DNA from: Chloroflexota bacterium
GTDB taxonomy: Bacteria; Chloroflexota; Anaerolineae; Anaerolineales; Anaerolineaceae
Assembly (NCBI GenBank): GCA_023381565.1
Contig: JAMCRR010000054.1
Location: forward strand, 823-50,214
Length of the DNA stretch: 49,392 bases
Direction: 5' to 3'
Positions 42,325 through 49,392 of this stretch are shown piece after piece (position 1 is the stretch's first letter; every line of letters begins with the position of its first letter). The notes below the pieces were generated by a model. The model was not told the DNA's origin. It searched no databases and saw only the letters and a program-made list of their open reading frames with translations. The position numbers were made by a program, and so were the translations under genes.

Positions 42325-44516
42325 ATTTCCCTGATACCGAGAAGAATCCCCTTCGGAACTGGCGCTTCTTGATCATTTACGTGGCGATTGCTGTTGTATT
42401 TGGGTTCTTTTTATTCCGGCTGTTTAGTTTGCAGATCATCAACAGCGGTGATCTGGTTGCACAGGCGATTGAAAATCGCACCGATGTCATTAATATCGCA
42501 GCTCCTAGAGGAACAATCACCGACCGGAATGGATACGTTCTGGCGCGTAACGTCCCCTCGTACAACCTAGTGATCACTCCGGCCAATCTGCCGGGTACGC
42601 TGCCCAATACAATCAATGGGGCCTTGCCAGGACCGATCCAGGATATCTACCGGAAGCTGTCCGACCTGGTGGGTATCCCGGTGAGCAACGGGATGATGAA
42701 CGAAGACACGGTAAAGAATTTCACCCCATGCGCCACAGACCTGGGAATCACGCAGATTGTCTATATCGCGGATACGAATTGGCCTTACCAGGCGACCCGC
42801 ATCAAGTGCAATATTGATGAAAAGACGGCCTTGATCATTCAGGAGAAATCTGCTGACTGGCCGGGCGTGGGGGTAGAAGTTGATCCGGTACGCGATTATC
42901 CAACAGGCTGGCTGACCTCGGAAATTATCGGCTTCCTGGGCCCAATTCCAGCAGGCCAGGAAGATGCGTATACAGCTAAGAAACTGGTCAGCAACCGCGA
43001 TAAGGTGGGATTTGCCGGGGTCGAGGCAACGCTACAGGATGTACTCAGCGGCACCAACGGTGAACAAGACGTCGAAAAAGACGCCGCCGGACAAGTGATG
43101 CAAGATATCGGGCCGCTCACATCGCCGGTGCCAGGCTTGAACGTGCAGCTGACGATTGACACCCGCCTCCAATCAGCTGCCAAAGCAGCCATTATCCATG
43201 ATCTTGATTTTTGGAATGCCAATTCGATCGAACCAATCTCCACAAAGGCCGTGGTCATTGCGCTCAATCCGAAAACGGGAGAAATTCTGGCGCTGGCTTC
43301 GTATCCTACCTATGAAAATAACCGGATGGCGCGGATCATTCCCCAGACATATTACGAACAGCTTCAATCAGACCCCGACAAGCCGATGTTCGATTATGCG
43401 ATTTCGGGCGAGTTTCCTCCCGGTTCTGTGTATAAAATGGCTACCGCTCTGGGAATCTTGAATGAGGGCGTAGTCACCCCAGATTATCAGATCGAAGACC
43501 CAGGCAAGATCACCCTGCTGCAGAAATTCTACGAAGGCGATCCCGGCATCCCTCAAGATTACGTGTGCTGGAAACCGGAGGGGCATGGGATGGTGGATTA
43601 CCTGCACGGAATTGCCTTCTCGTGCGACGTCTACTTTTACAAAGTTGGCGGCGGGTATGGCACCGAGGTTCCCAAAGGGTTGGGTATATTACGGGCAGAT
43701 GAGTACGCGAAAGCGCTGGGGTATGGAAAGCCAACCGGTATCGAGCTGCCCGGTGAAGCTTCCGGGTTGGTACCGACGCCGGATTGGAAGCGCCTGACCA
43801 TTGGCGAGAACTGGGCCACCGGCGATACCTACATCGCCACCATCGGGCAGGGATACGTGCTGGCAACGCCGCTGCAGGTGCTGGAGTCGATCGCCACAAT
43901 TGCTAACGATGGTAAATATATGCAGCCGACGCTGGTCAAAGACTATCAAAATTCGGAGGGGAACACCGTCCAATCCTTCCAGCCTAAACAGCTCTGGGAC
44001 ATTACCAAGGACCCGATGATTACCGAATATGACGCGAATGACCAGCCGGTATACGACCTGGATGCCAATGGCAACTACCAGCAGGAGGTCGATGCGAATG
44101 GCAAACCGATGTTCGATGCTTACGGCGAGCCGATCTATAAAACCAAGAAGAAAACCGTCGCTCCCTGGGTGATCAACCTCGCCAAAGAAGGCATGCGCAT
44201 GGTGGTCACAGATGGAACGGCTGAAGTTCCCTTCGATGGCATGGCGATCCAATCCGCCGGCAAGACCGGCACGGCAGAGTACTGCGACGATATCGCCCGC
44301 ACGAAAAATCTATGCAGTCCTGGTAACTGGCCTGCGCACGCCTGGTATGTGGGATATGCTCCCTACGATAACCCTGAGATCGCAGTGGTGGCCTTTATCT
44401 ACAACGGCAAAGAAGGCTCCTTGGTGGCTGCCCCGATCGTTCGGAAAGTTATGGAAGCCTATTTTGAGCTAAAAAAGATTGACACGAGCCAGGGGACTAC
44501 GTCTGAAACTCCTTGA
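42321..44516 (+). CDS. mrdA: Penicillin-binding protein 2 (MrdA), elongation transpeptidase
   Basis: 731 aa, rather longer than the usual 600-650. A single N-terminal helix (about residues 17-37) is followed by the dimerisation region (APRGTITDRNGYVLARN) and the transpeptidase domain. The catalytic Ser is in SVYK (369-372), the second motif is SCD (434-436), as in other PBP2 proteins that have SxD, and the third is KTG (648-650). Between the second and third motifs, residues 569-608 hold an insert of Asp/Asn-rich repeats. The protein cross-links side-wall peptidoglycan with RodA encoded in the same operon. Confidence 0.95.
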   Translation: MNFPDTEKNPLRNWRFLIIYVAIAVVFGFFLFRLFSLQIINSGDLVAQAIENRTDVINIAAPRGTITDRNGYVLARNVPSYNLVITPANLPGTLPNTINGALPGPIQDIYRKLSDLVGIPVSNGMMNEDTVKNFTPCATDLGITQIVYIADTNWPYQATRIKCNIDEKTALIIQEKSADWPGVGVEVDPVRDYPTGWLTSEIIGFLGPIPAGQEDAYTAKKLVSNRDKVGFAGVEATLQDVLSGTNGEQDVEKDAAGQVMQDIGPLTSPVPGLNVQLTIDTRLQSAAKAAIIHDLDFWNANSIEPISTKAVVIALNPKTGEILALASYPTYENNRMARIIPQTYYEQLQSDPDKPMFDYAISGEFPPGSVYKMATALGILNEGVVTPDYQIEDPGKITLLQKFYEGDPGIPQDYVCWKPEGHGMVDYLHGIAFSCDVYFYKVGGGYGTEVPKGLGILRADEYAKALGYGKPTGIELPGEASGLVPTPDWKRLTIGENWATGDTYIATIGQGYVLATPLQVLESIATIANDGKYMQPTLVKDYQNSEGNTVQSFQPKQLWDITKDPMITEYDANDQPVYDLDANGNYQQEVDANGKPMFDAYGEPIYKTKKKTVAPWVINLAKEGMRMVVTDGTAEVPFDGMAIQSAGKTGTAEYCDDIARTKNLCSPGNWPAHAWYVGYAPYDNPEIAVVAFIYNGKEGSLVAAPIVRKVMEAYFELKKIDTSQGTTSETP
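44025..44144 (+). repeat. Asp/Asn-rich short repeats in PBP2
   Basis: Forty residues (569-608) of mrdA contain diverged copies of a nine- to eleven-residue unit: YDANDQPVYDL, DANGNYQQEV, DANGKPMFD and AYGEPIYKT. At DNA level GATGCSAATGGCAA recurs. The repeat stands about 40 residues before the KTG motif, on the outside of the membrane. Confidence 0.7.
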
Positions 44517-44542
44517 TCGTCGATTGATTGATAGGAATTGGA

Positions 44543-45262
44543 ATGACTGAAGAAATCCAAAATAATCTCATTCAGATTAAGGGTATCCGTGATGGACTGC
44601 TGGTGACGGTCGGCCAGGGAGAATGGGATGAACTGCGTAGAGCGCTTTTGAGGCAGGTCGAAGACAAGGCAAGCTTTTTTCACGGCGCCAGGCTGGTTCT
44701 GGACCTGGGAGACCGCACTCTGCATGCCGCAGAGTTGGGGTCGTTACGCGATGACCTTTCTGAACGTGGCATTTCTTTGTGGGCGGTTTTGAGCACGTCG
44801 CATACAACCGAACAGACGGCGCAGGTACTGGGAATGGCGACGCGCCTGCCTTCGCCACGGGTAAGCCGGGCGAGGGGTTCGCAGGAGGGAGGGTCGGCTG
44901 GGGAGAAGGCGGTTCTTATGCAGCGCACATTGCGTTCGGGCACCCGGCTTTCTTATGATGGTCATGTGGTGGTGATGGGAGACGTCAACCCGGGAGCTGA
45001 AATCATCGCCGATGGTAACGTGATTGTGTGGGGAAAATTGCGCGGCAGCGTGCACGCCGGGGCCTCTGGCAACCCTTCGGCTTCCGTCTGCGCACTCGAG
45101 CTTGCCCCGGCGCAGCTCAGAATTGCCGGGTATCTGACGGCTTTACCGGTACGGCGGTTCTTATCGGGGTTGGTAGGCAAGAAAGGCAGGTCGCAACCCG
45201 AGATAGCCAGCGTCCGTGACGGTCAAATTATCATCGAACAATGGAATCCTAAAGAAAAATAA
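44543..45262 (+). CDS. minC: MinC, septum site-determining protein
   Basis: 239 aa from ATG 44543 with AGGA six bases ahead; an in-frame TTG at 44528 is less likely. MinC blocks FtsZ assembly away from midcell and is recruited to the membrane by MinD. The N-terminal domain (about 1-100) has the SpoIIAA-like pattern LLVTVGQGEWDELRRAL and LVLDLGDRTL. The C-terminal beta-helix is clear in LRSGTRLSYDGHVVVMGDVN, then GAEIIADGNVIVWGKLRGSV. The linker is short and Gly/Ser rich. minD follows after 12 bases. Confidence 0.94.
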   Translation: MTEEIQNNLIQIKGIRDGLLVTVGQGEWDELRRALLRQVEDKASFFHGARLVLDLGDRTLHAAELGSLRDDLSERGISLWAVLSTSHTTEQTAQVLGMATRLPSPRVSRARGSQEGGSAGEKAVLMQRTLRSGTRLSYDGHVVVMGDVNPGAEIIADGNVIVWGKLRGSVHAGASGNPSASVCALELAPAQLRIAGYLTALPVRRFLSGLVGKKGRSQPEIASVRDGQIIIEQWNPKEK

Positions 45263-45274
45263 TCGGGGAGGAAC

Positions 45275-46078
45275 ATGGCAGCAAAGGTCGTTACGATTGC
45301 ATCAGGGAAAGGCGGCGTTGGAAAAACAACGACAACGGCGAACCTGGCAGTGGCTCTGGCGGCAGATGGGCATAAGGTAGTTTGCATCGACGCGGATATC
45401 GGGCTGAGGAATCTGGATGTGGTTTTGGGATTGGAAAACCGCATTGTCTACGACCTGGTCGATGTGGTGGAAGGGCGTTGCCGGCTACGGCAGGCCATGA
45501 TTAAAGACAAGCGCTTCCCCGAACTGCACCTCATCCCGGCGGCGCAGACGCGCGATAAGAACTCCGTCTCGCCGGGCGATATGATCCGGCTGTGTGATGA
45601 ATTGCGCCCGGACCACGACTGGATCTTGATCGACTCGCCGGCAGGGATCGAGCGCGGTTTCCGCAACGCCATAGCGCCGGCAGACATGCTGCTCGTCGTG
45701 ACCAACCCGGAGGTATCCGCCGTGCGTGACGCCGACCGCATCATCGGCCTGATCGAGGCTGAAGAAAAGGGACCGGCGCGGCTGATTATCAACCGCATGA
45801 ACCCGACGCTGGTCAAGCGCGGCGATATGCTCACTTCTGCCGACGTGCACGAACTGCTGGCGATCGAGCTGATCGGAATCGTGCCGGAAGATGAGAGCGT
45901 CATCATCAGCTCGAATCGGGGTCAGCCCGTGGCTATGAATGGGAACAAGAGAGCAGGCGCAGCTTTTCATAATATTGCCCGCCGTCTGAATGGAGAAGAG
46001 GTGCCATTTTTGCAGCTCGACAGCCGGGATGGATTAATGGGACGGATCAGCCGGTTGATCCGTCCGGGAGGAAGCTGA
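45275..46078 (+). CDS. minD: MinD, septum-site ATPase
   Basis: 267 aa. The deviant Walker A GKGGVGKTTTTANLA, the switch region CIDADIGLRNLDV and Walker B WILIDSPAGIERGF identify MinD. The C-terminal amphipathic helix (GLMGRISRLIRPG) is the membrane-binding tail. MinD recruits MinC and is released by MinE, whose gene starts one base after the minD stop region. GGGAGG stands before the ATG. All three Min proteins are complete, so an oscillating or gradient system is possible. Confidence 0.96.
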   Translation: MAAKVVTIASGKGGVGKTTTTANLAVALAADGHKVVCIDADIGLRNLDVVLGLENRIVYDLVDVVEGRCRLRQAMIKDKRFPELHLIPAAQTRDKNSVSPGDMIRLCDELRPDHDWILIDSPAGIERGFRNAIAPADMLLVVTNPEVSAVRDADRIIGLIEAEEKGPARLIINRMNPTLVKRGDMLTSADVHELLAIELIGIVPEDESVIISSNRGQPVAMNGNKRAGAAFHNIARRLNGEEVPFLQLDSRDGLMGRISRLIRPGGS

Positions 46079-46079
46079 T

Positions 46080-46361
46080 ATGACCGCCTGGATAGACTGG
46101 CTGACCGGACGCAAAGATAAGAGCGCCGGGCAAGCGAAAGAACGGCTGAAGCTGGTTCTGGTTAATGACCGCACTGATCTGACCCAGGATGCGCTGAGCC
46201 GCCTGAAGGATGAGCTTATTCAGGTGATCTCGCGTTACATCGAGATCGACCCCTCGGCAGTGCAGATCACGATTGCCCAGGATGGGCGCCAGCAGCGCTT
46301 GATGGCGGATATCCCTATGCTTTCCACGCGCAAGCGAAAGGCAGGTAAGCTCGAAAAATGA
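46080..46361 (+). CDS. minE: MinE, topological specificity factor
   Basis: 93 aa. The first residues (MTAWIDWLTGR) can form the membrane-binding helix. AKERLKLVLVNDRT is the contact helix for MinD, and the remainder (DALSRLKDELIQVISRYIEID, then AVQITIAQDG) is the dimerisation and topological domain. MinE stimulates MinD ATPase. It follows minD immediately and its stop overlaps the rodA ATG by four bases. Confidence 0.95.
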   Translation: MTAWIDWLTGRKDKSAGQAKERLKLVLVNDRTDLTQDALSRLKDELIQVISRYIEIDPSAVQITIAQDGRQQRLMADIPMLSTRKRKAGKLEK

Positions 46362-47455
46362 AAGGCCTCACCTGGCGGCATTTTGACTTCTGGCTCTTCG
46401 GGGTGGTGGTATTCCTGTCGATCTTTGGGATTGCCATGATCCGCTCTGCCATTGCCGGAAGCATCGGTCTGGTGGACCAGGTGAATCGTCAGATGATCTG
46501 GGTGGGCATCGGACTGGTGGTGATCTTGCTGACCGCCGTTATTGATTACCATTATTGGGCTTCGCTAATCCGCCCGATGTACCTGATCACCTTCCTGCTG
46601 CTGGTGTTTATTTTCGTCGCCGGACAGGCGCGTTTTGGCGCGGCGCGCTGGCTGGAAGCCGGTTCGATCCTGATCCAGCCCTCGGAGTTGGGTAAAATTG
46701 TGATCATCCTGGCGCTGGCGGATTATTTTGCGCGCAACCAGGATAAACCGCACGATTTGCGCTGGATCGCCCGCAGCTTACTCCTCACAGGAGGCATCGC
46801 CATCTGGGTTTTCCTGCAGCCCAACCTGAGCACGACGATCGTGATCATGGTGCTGTGGTTTTCCATGTTGTGGATCAGTGGCTTAAAACTGAAATATTTG
46901 TTATTATTTATCCTTCTGGCTATCGTGGTCGCCGGGCTGGCTTACCCTCTGTTGCAGCCCTACCAGAAAGCCCGCATCGCCAATTTCTTATTCCCCGACC
47001 CGAACGCCCGCCATGGAGATACTTACAATGTTGACCAGGCGCTGATCACCATCGGCTCGGGGGGCTGGTTCGGTATGGGCTACGGTCACGGCAGCCAGGT
47101 GCAGCTTCGGTTTCTCAAAGTAAGGCACACCGATTTCATATTTTCTGCCATGGCCGAGGAGTTTGGCTTTGTGGGGACGGTCTTTATCGTGGGGCTGTTG
47201 ATTTTCGTCATTCTGCGTTGTCTGCGGGCGGGCAGGCTGGCTAGCGACACGTTTGGCGGCCTGATTGCGTACGGGTTTGCCGTGTTGATCTTCTTTCAGA
47301 CGGCGGTGAATATCGGAGTCAATCTAAGCCTTATCCCGGTAACGGGCCTGACCTTACCTTTCGTCAGCTATGGCGGCAGCTCATTGCTTTCTCTCGTGTT
47401 GGGGATTGGCATGGTGGAAAGCGTGATTCTGCGCCACAAACCGCTGGATTTTTAA
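46358..47455 (+). CDS. rodA: RodA/FtsW family peptidoglycan polymerase
   Basis: 365 aa with about ten membrane helices, a SEDS glycosyltransferase that polymerises lipid II. The blocks GARWLEAGSILIQPSELGKI, QPNLSTTIVI, DFIFSAMAEEFGFVG and PVTGLTLPFVSYGGSS are conserved in the family. Its place in an operon with mreBCD and mrdA supports RodA rather than FtsW. It overlaps minE by four bases and is followed 18 bases later by gltX. Confidence 0.94.
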   Translation: MKGLTWRHFDFWLFGVVVFLSIFGIAMIRSAIAGSIGLVDQVNRQMIWVGIGLVVILLTAVIDYHYWASLIRPMYLITFLLLVFIFVAGQARFGAARWLEAGSILIQPSELGKIVIILALADYFARNQDKPHDLRWIARSLLLTGGIAIWVFLQPNLSTTIVIMVLWFSMLWISGLKLKYLLLFILLAIVVAGLAYPLLQPYQKARIANFLFPDPNARHGDTYNVDQALITIGSGGWFGMGYGHGSQVQLRFLKVRHTDFIFSAMAEEFGFVGTVFIVGLLIFVILRCLRAGRLASDTFGGLIAYGFAVLIFFQTAVNIGVNLSLIPVTGLTLPFVSYGGSSLLSLVLGIGMVESVILRHKPLDF

Positions 47456-47473
47456 TTGGGATTGGAGTAACTC

Positions 47474-48976
47474 ATGGATCGTGTCATCCCTGCCCGGGTG
47501 CGCTTTGCACCATCGCCGACCGGACGTGTTCACCTGGGAAGCGGGCGCACAGCCCTGTACAACTATCTGATCGCCCGCCAGACGGGTGGGAAGTTCATCC
47601 TGCAGCTCGAAGACACCGATAAGAAACGCCTGATCCCCGGCGCCGAGCAGGAAATCATGGATGGCCTGCACTGGCTGGGCTTGCAGTGGGACGAGGGTCC
47701 AGATGTAGGCGGGCCCTACGGGCCTTACCGGCAATCTGAGCGTAAAGAAATCTATCAAGACTACGCCCGCCAGCTTGTCGAGAAAGGGAAAGCCTTTTAC
47801 TGCTTTTGCACGCCCGAGCGCCTCGAGAAAGTGCGCCAGGAGCAGCAAAAGAAGAAGGAAATGCCACACTATGACGGCACCTGCCGGCGGCTCGACCCGG
47901 ATGAAGCTCTGAGGCGGGTGGCAGCCGGCGAGCCGCACGTGGTACGCTTCAAGACGCCACAGGAAGGCGCAACCACAGTGAAAGACCTACTGCGCGGCGA
48001 GATCACGGTGGAAAACCGCCAGCTGGACGACATCGTGCTGCTTAAAACGGACGGCTGGGCGCTGTATCACCTGGCAGCTGTGATCGACGACCACCTGATG
48101 AAGATCACCCATGTGATCCGCGGATCGGAGTGGCTGCCCACCTTCCCGCTGCACGCGCTGATCCACCGCGCCATGGGCTGGGAAGAGCCCACCTGGGTGC
48201 ATCTGTCGGTGTTTCTCAAACCCAGCGGCAAGGGCAAGATGAGCAAGAGGGAAGCTGCCGACCTGGCAAAAGACGGTTACTCCATTTTTATTAAGGATCT
48301 GGAGGGACTGGGTTATCTACCCGAAGCGGTGGTCAACTGGATTGCGCTGATGGGCTGGAGCTATGACGACCGTACGGAGCTCTTTACCCTGCCCGAGCTG
48401 GTAGAGAAATTCAGCCTGGAAAGGCTCAACCCGTCACCGGCGGCGATCAATTTCACCAAGTTCGATTATTTTAACGGTCTGCACATCCGCAGGCTGGCCC
48501 TGGATGATCTGGCGCGCCGGGTGCGACCGTTTTTCGAGCAAGCCGGGTACCCGGCGGACGAGGAGCGGCTATTGCGCATTGCCCCGATCATCCAGGAGCG
48601 CATCACCCATCTTGACGACGCCGTGGCGATGGCTGGCTTTTTCTTCAAGGAGGAGGTGGAGCCTGATCCAGAAAATCTGGTGATTTCGGGGTTGACGGCG
48701 GGTGAGACGCTGGAAGTGGCCCGGCGCAGCCTGGATGTGCTGAGTTGGCTGCCCGAGATCAACCCCGAGACGGCCGAACCACCCATGCGCACGCTGGTGG
48801 CTGAGCTGGGCCTGACCGCTGGGCAGGTATTTGGCATGCTGCGCATAGCCGTAACCGGGCAGAAAGTTAGCCCGCCGCTCTTCGAGAGCATGGCGATCAT
48901 TGGCAAGGAGAAAGTGCTCGAACGCATCCGGTCGGCGGTGGGGAAGCTGGAGAAACTGGTGGAAGATGCAGGCTGA
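47474..48976 (+). CDS. gltX: Glutamyl-tRNA synthetase
   Basis: 500 aa, a class I synthetase that loads Glu onto tRNA. The HIGH-type motif appears as SPTGRVHLGSGRTALYN, and the second motif is KMSKREAADL. The C-terminal helical anticodon-binding part is complete. GGAG is well spaced from the ATG. It ends 54 bases before tRNA-Gln(CUG). If the organism lacks glutaminyl-tRNA synthetase, this enzyme would also load Glu onto tRNA-Gln for later amidation, but that cannot be seen here. Confidence 0.97.
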   Translation: MDRVIPARVRFAPSPTGRVHLGSGRTALYNYLIARQTGGKFILQLEDTDKKRLIPGAEQEIMDGLHWLGLQWDEGPDVGGPYGPYRQSERKEIYQDYARQLVEKGKAFYCFCTPERLEKVRQEQQKKKEMPHYDGTCRRLDPDEALRRVAAGEPHVVRFKTPQEGATTVKDLLRGEITVENRQLDDIVLLKTDGWALYHLAAVIDDHLMKITHVIRGSEWLPTFPLHALIHRAMGWEEPTWVHLSVFLKPSGKGKMSKREAADLAKDGYSIFIKDLEGLGYLPEAVVNWIALMGWSYDDRTELFTLPELVEKFSLERLNPSPAAINFTKFDYFNGLHIRRLALDDLARRVRPFFEQAGYPADEERLLRIAPIIQERITHLDDAVAMAGFFFKEEVEPDPENLVISGLTAGETLEVARRSLDVLSWLPEINPETAEPPMRTLVAELGLTAGQVFGMLRIAVTGQKVSPPLFESMAIIGKEKVLERIRSAVGKLEKLVEDAG

Positions 48977-48981
48977 CACAC

Positions 48982-49010
48982 TGGACGAACGTCGTGGGGA
49001 GTGGTAGAAT
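48982..49010 (+). promoter_or_regulatory. tRNA-Gln promoter TGGACG-17-TGG-TAGAAT
   Basis: TGGACG (48982-48987) and TAGAAT (49005-49010) are 17 bases apart, and TGG before the hexamer makes it an extended -10. Transcription should begin about 14 bases before the tRNA. Confidence 0.6.
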
Positions 49011-49030
49011 TCGCGACCAAAGAGATCCAT

Positions 49031-49101
49031 TGGGGGCTCGTCTAACGGCAGGACAGCAGACTCTGGATCTGTTTGTAGAGGTTCGAATCCTTTGCCCCCA
49101 G
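49031..49101 (+). tRNA. tRNA-Gln (anticodon CUG)
   Basis: A full cloverleaf of 71 bases. The seven-pair acceptor is UGGGGGC with GCCCCCA and discriminator G. The D arm is GUC/GAC, the anticodon stem GCAGA/UCUGU around loop CUCUGGA (anticodon CUG at 49063-49065), and the T arm AGAGG/CCUUU around UUCGAAU. The U1-A72 pair is typical of bacterial tRNA-Gln. CCA is not encoded; the next bases are CCT. It is followed by a strong terminator. Confidence 0.96.
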
Positions 49102-49110
49102 CCTGACCCC

Positions 49111-49140
49111 GCAACCCCCATATCTGGGGGTTGCTTCCCT
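49111..49140 (+). terminator. Rho-independent terminator after tRNA-Gln
   Basis: GCAACCCCCA (49111-49120) and TGGGGGTTGC (49125-49134) form a perfect ten-pair stem with a four-base loop. A T-rich tract (TTCCCTTTT) follows. It closes the gltX-tRNA-Gln unit. Confidence 0.93.
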
Positions 49141-49165
49141 TTTAACCACCAATTGTAGCGGTCTG

Positions 49166-49392
49166 TTAATGATCTGATAATTCCAACTTTGTCGAATCTG
49201 TTTGCTTTAACTTCGCTTCCAATTTTACCATCAGCATCCTCGTCACCTTCTCTGTATCCCCACCCACCCCCTCCGCTACCGCCTCCGCCAGCGTCTCCCC
49301 AATCGCCTCCCGCAGCACCTCCCGCACCTCCTCCGGAAACTCCATCAGCACCACCGCCAGCTCCTCAAGCGGCTTCTCCAGCGGCTCCGGCA
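49166..49392 (-). CDS. C-terminal part of an unrecognised protein, cut by window edge
   Basis: The frame is open from the right edge to a TAA at 49168-49166, about 75 codons. The visible peptide is rich in Glu, Val and Leu and strongly helical (LEKPLEELAVVL, EEVREVLREAIGETLAEAV, KVTRMLMVKLEAKLK). The DNA is unusually poor in C on the coding strand and repeats GAGG-like units, so low-complexity composition could also produce the open frame. I do not recognise a family. The start lies outside the window. Confidence 0.45.
   Translation of the reverse strand, partial: PEPLEKPLEELAVVLMEFPEEVREVLREAIGETLAEAVAEGVGGDTEKVTRMLMVKLEAKLKQTDSTKLELSDH

Noticed and set aside
1-49392. CRISPR array, insertion sequence, prophage or defence island
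   Set aside because: No spaced direct repeats, transposase, integrase or inverted-repeat ends were seen. The STAND NTPase alone, among housekeeping genes, does not make a defence island.

Overview
The window is dense, ordinary chromosomal DNA with about 40 genes, gaps mostly under 250 bases, and no insertion sequence, phage, rRNA or CRISPR array. The gene families point to a Chloroflexota bacterium, most likely class Anaerolineae. The clues are paired YfhO-like and GT-C-like giant membrane proteins, an SH3b surface protein with a Pro/Thr linker, MoxR-DUF58 modules, and an mreBCD-mrdA-minCDE-rodA cluster. This is inference from gene content; no marker gene was compared.

Layout. Positions 1-8642 run on the minus strand: MoxR, DUF58 and DUF4129 proteins, an acyltransferase-like protein, an MFS transporter, an S58 peptidase and an ADP-forming acetate-CoA ligase cut by the left edge. 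Positions 8792-13798 (plus) hold sugar-acid and pentose-phosphate enzymes: glycerate 2-kinase, a hydroxyacid dehydrogenase, gnd and zwf. Positions 13795-17330 hold a zinc-ribbon protein, an SH3b surface protein, an esterase and a class V aminotransferase. Positions 17369-25801 (plus) hold an MFS protein with a heptad-repeat insert, smpB, a polyprenol-kinase-like protein, an L,D-transpeptidase, a CcdA-TlpA-glutaredoxin/DUF2085 redox operon, pgeF, the YggS-type PLP protein, yggT and yggU. Positions 25854-28980 (minus) hold a coiled-coil C4 zinc-ribbon protein followed directly by a membrane-anchored STAND/NACHT-like NTPase with HEAT-like repeats.

Positions 29076-39080 form a plus-strand operon in which two kinds of polytopic membrane protein alternate A-B-A'-B', followed by a second MoxR-DUF58 pair. 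AlaX comes next. The elongation and division-site cluster mreB-mreC-mreD-mrdA-minC-minD-minE-rodA leads into gltX, tRNA-Gln(CUG) and a strong terminator. An unrecognised partial gene on the minus strand fills the right edge.

The most interesting non-coding signal is in how expression starts. Six genes have no Shine-Dalgarno sequence but carry a -10-like hexamer 7-8 bases before the start codon, and a seventh (glycerate kinase) fits more loosely. This predicts leaderless mRNAs. Two divergent gene pairs share a self-complementary ATTATAAT -10 element. zwf has a strong Shine-Dalgarno sequence placed in front of an ATC codon, with no standard start codon that preserves its first beta strand. No single undescribed system is proven. 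The best candidates are the A-B-A'-B' membrane-protein operon, the zinc-ribbon/STAND NTPase pair and the glutaredoxin-DUF2085 fusion.
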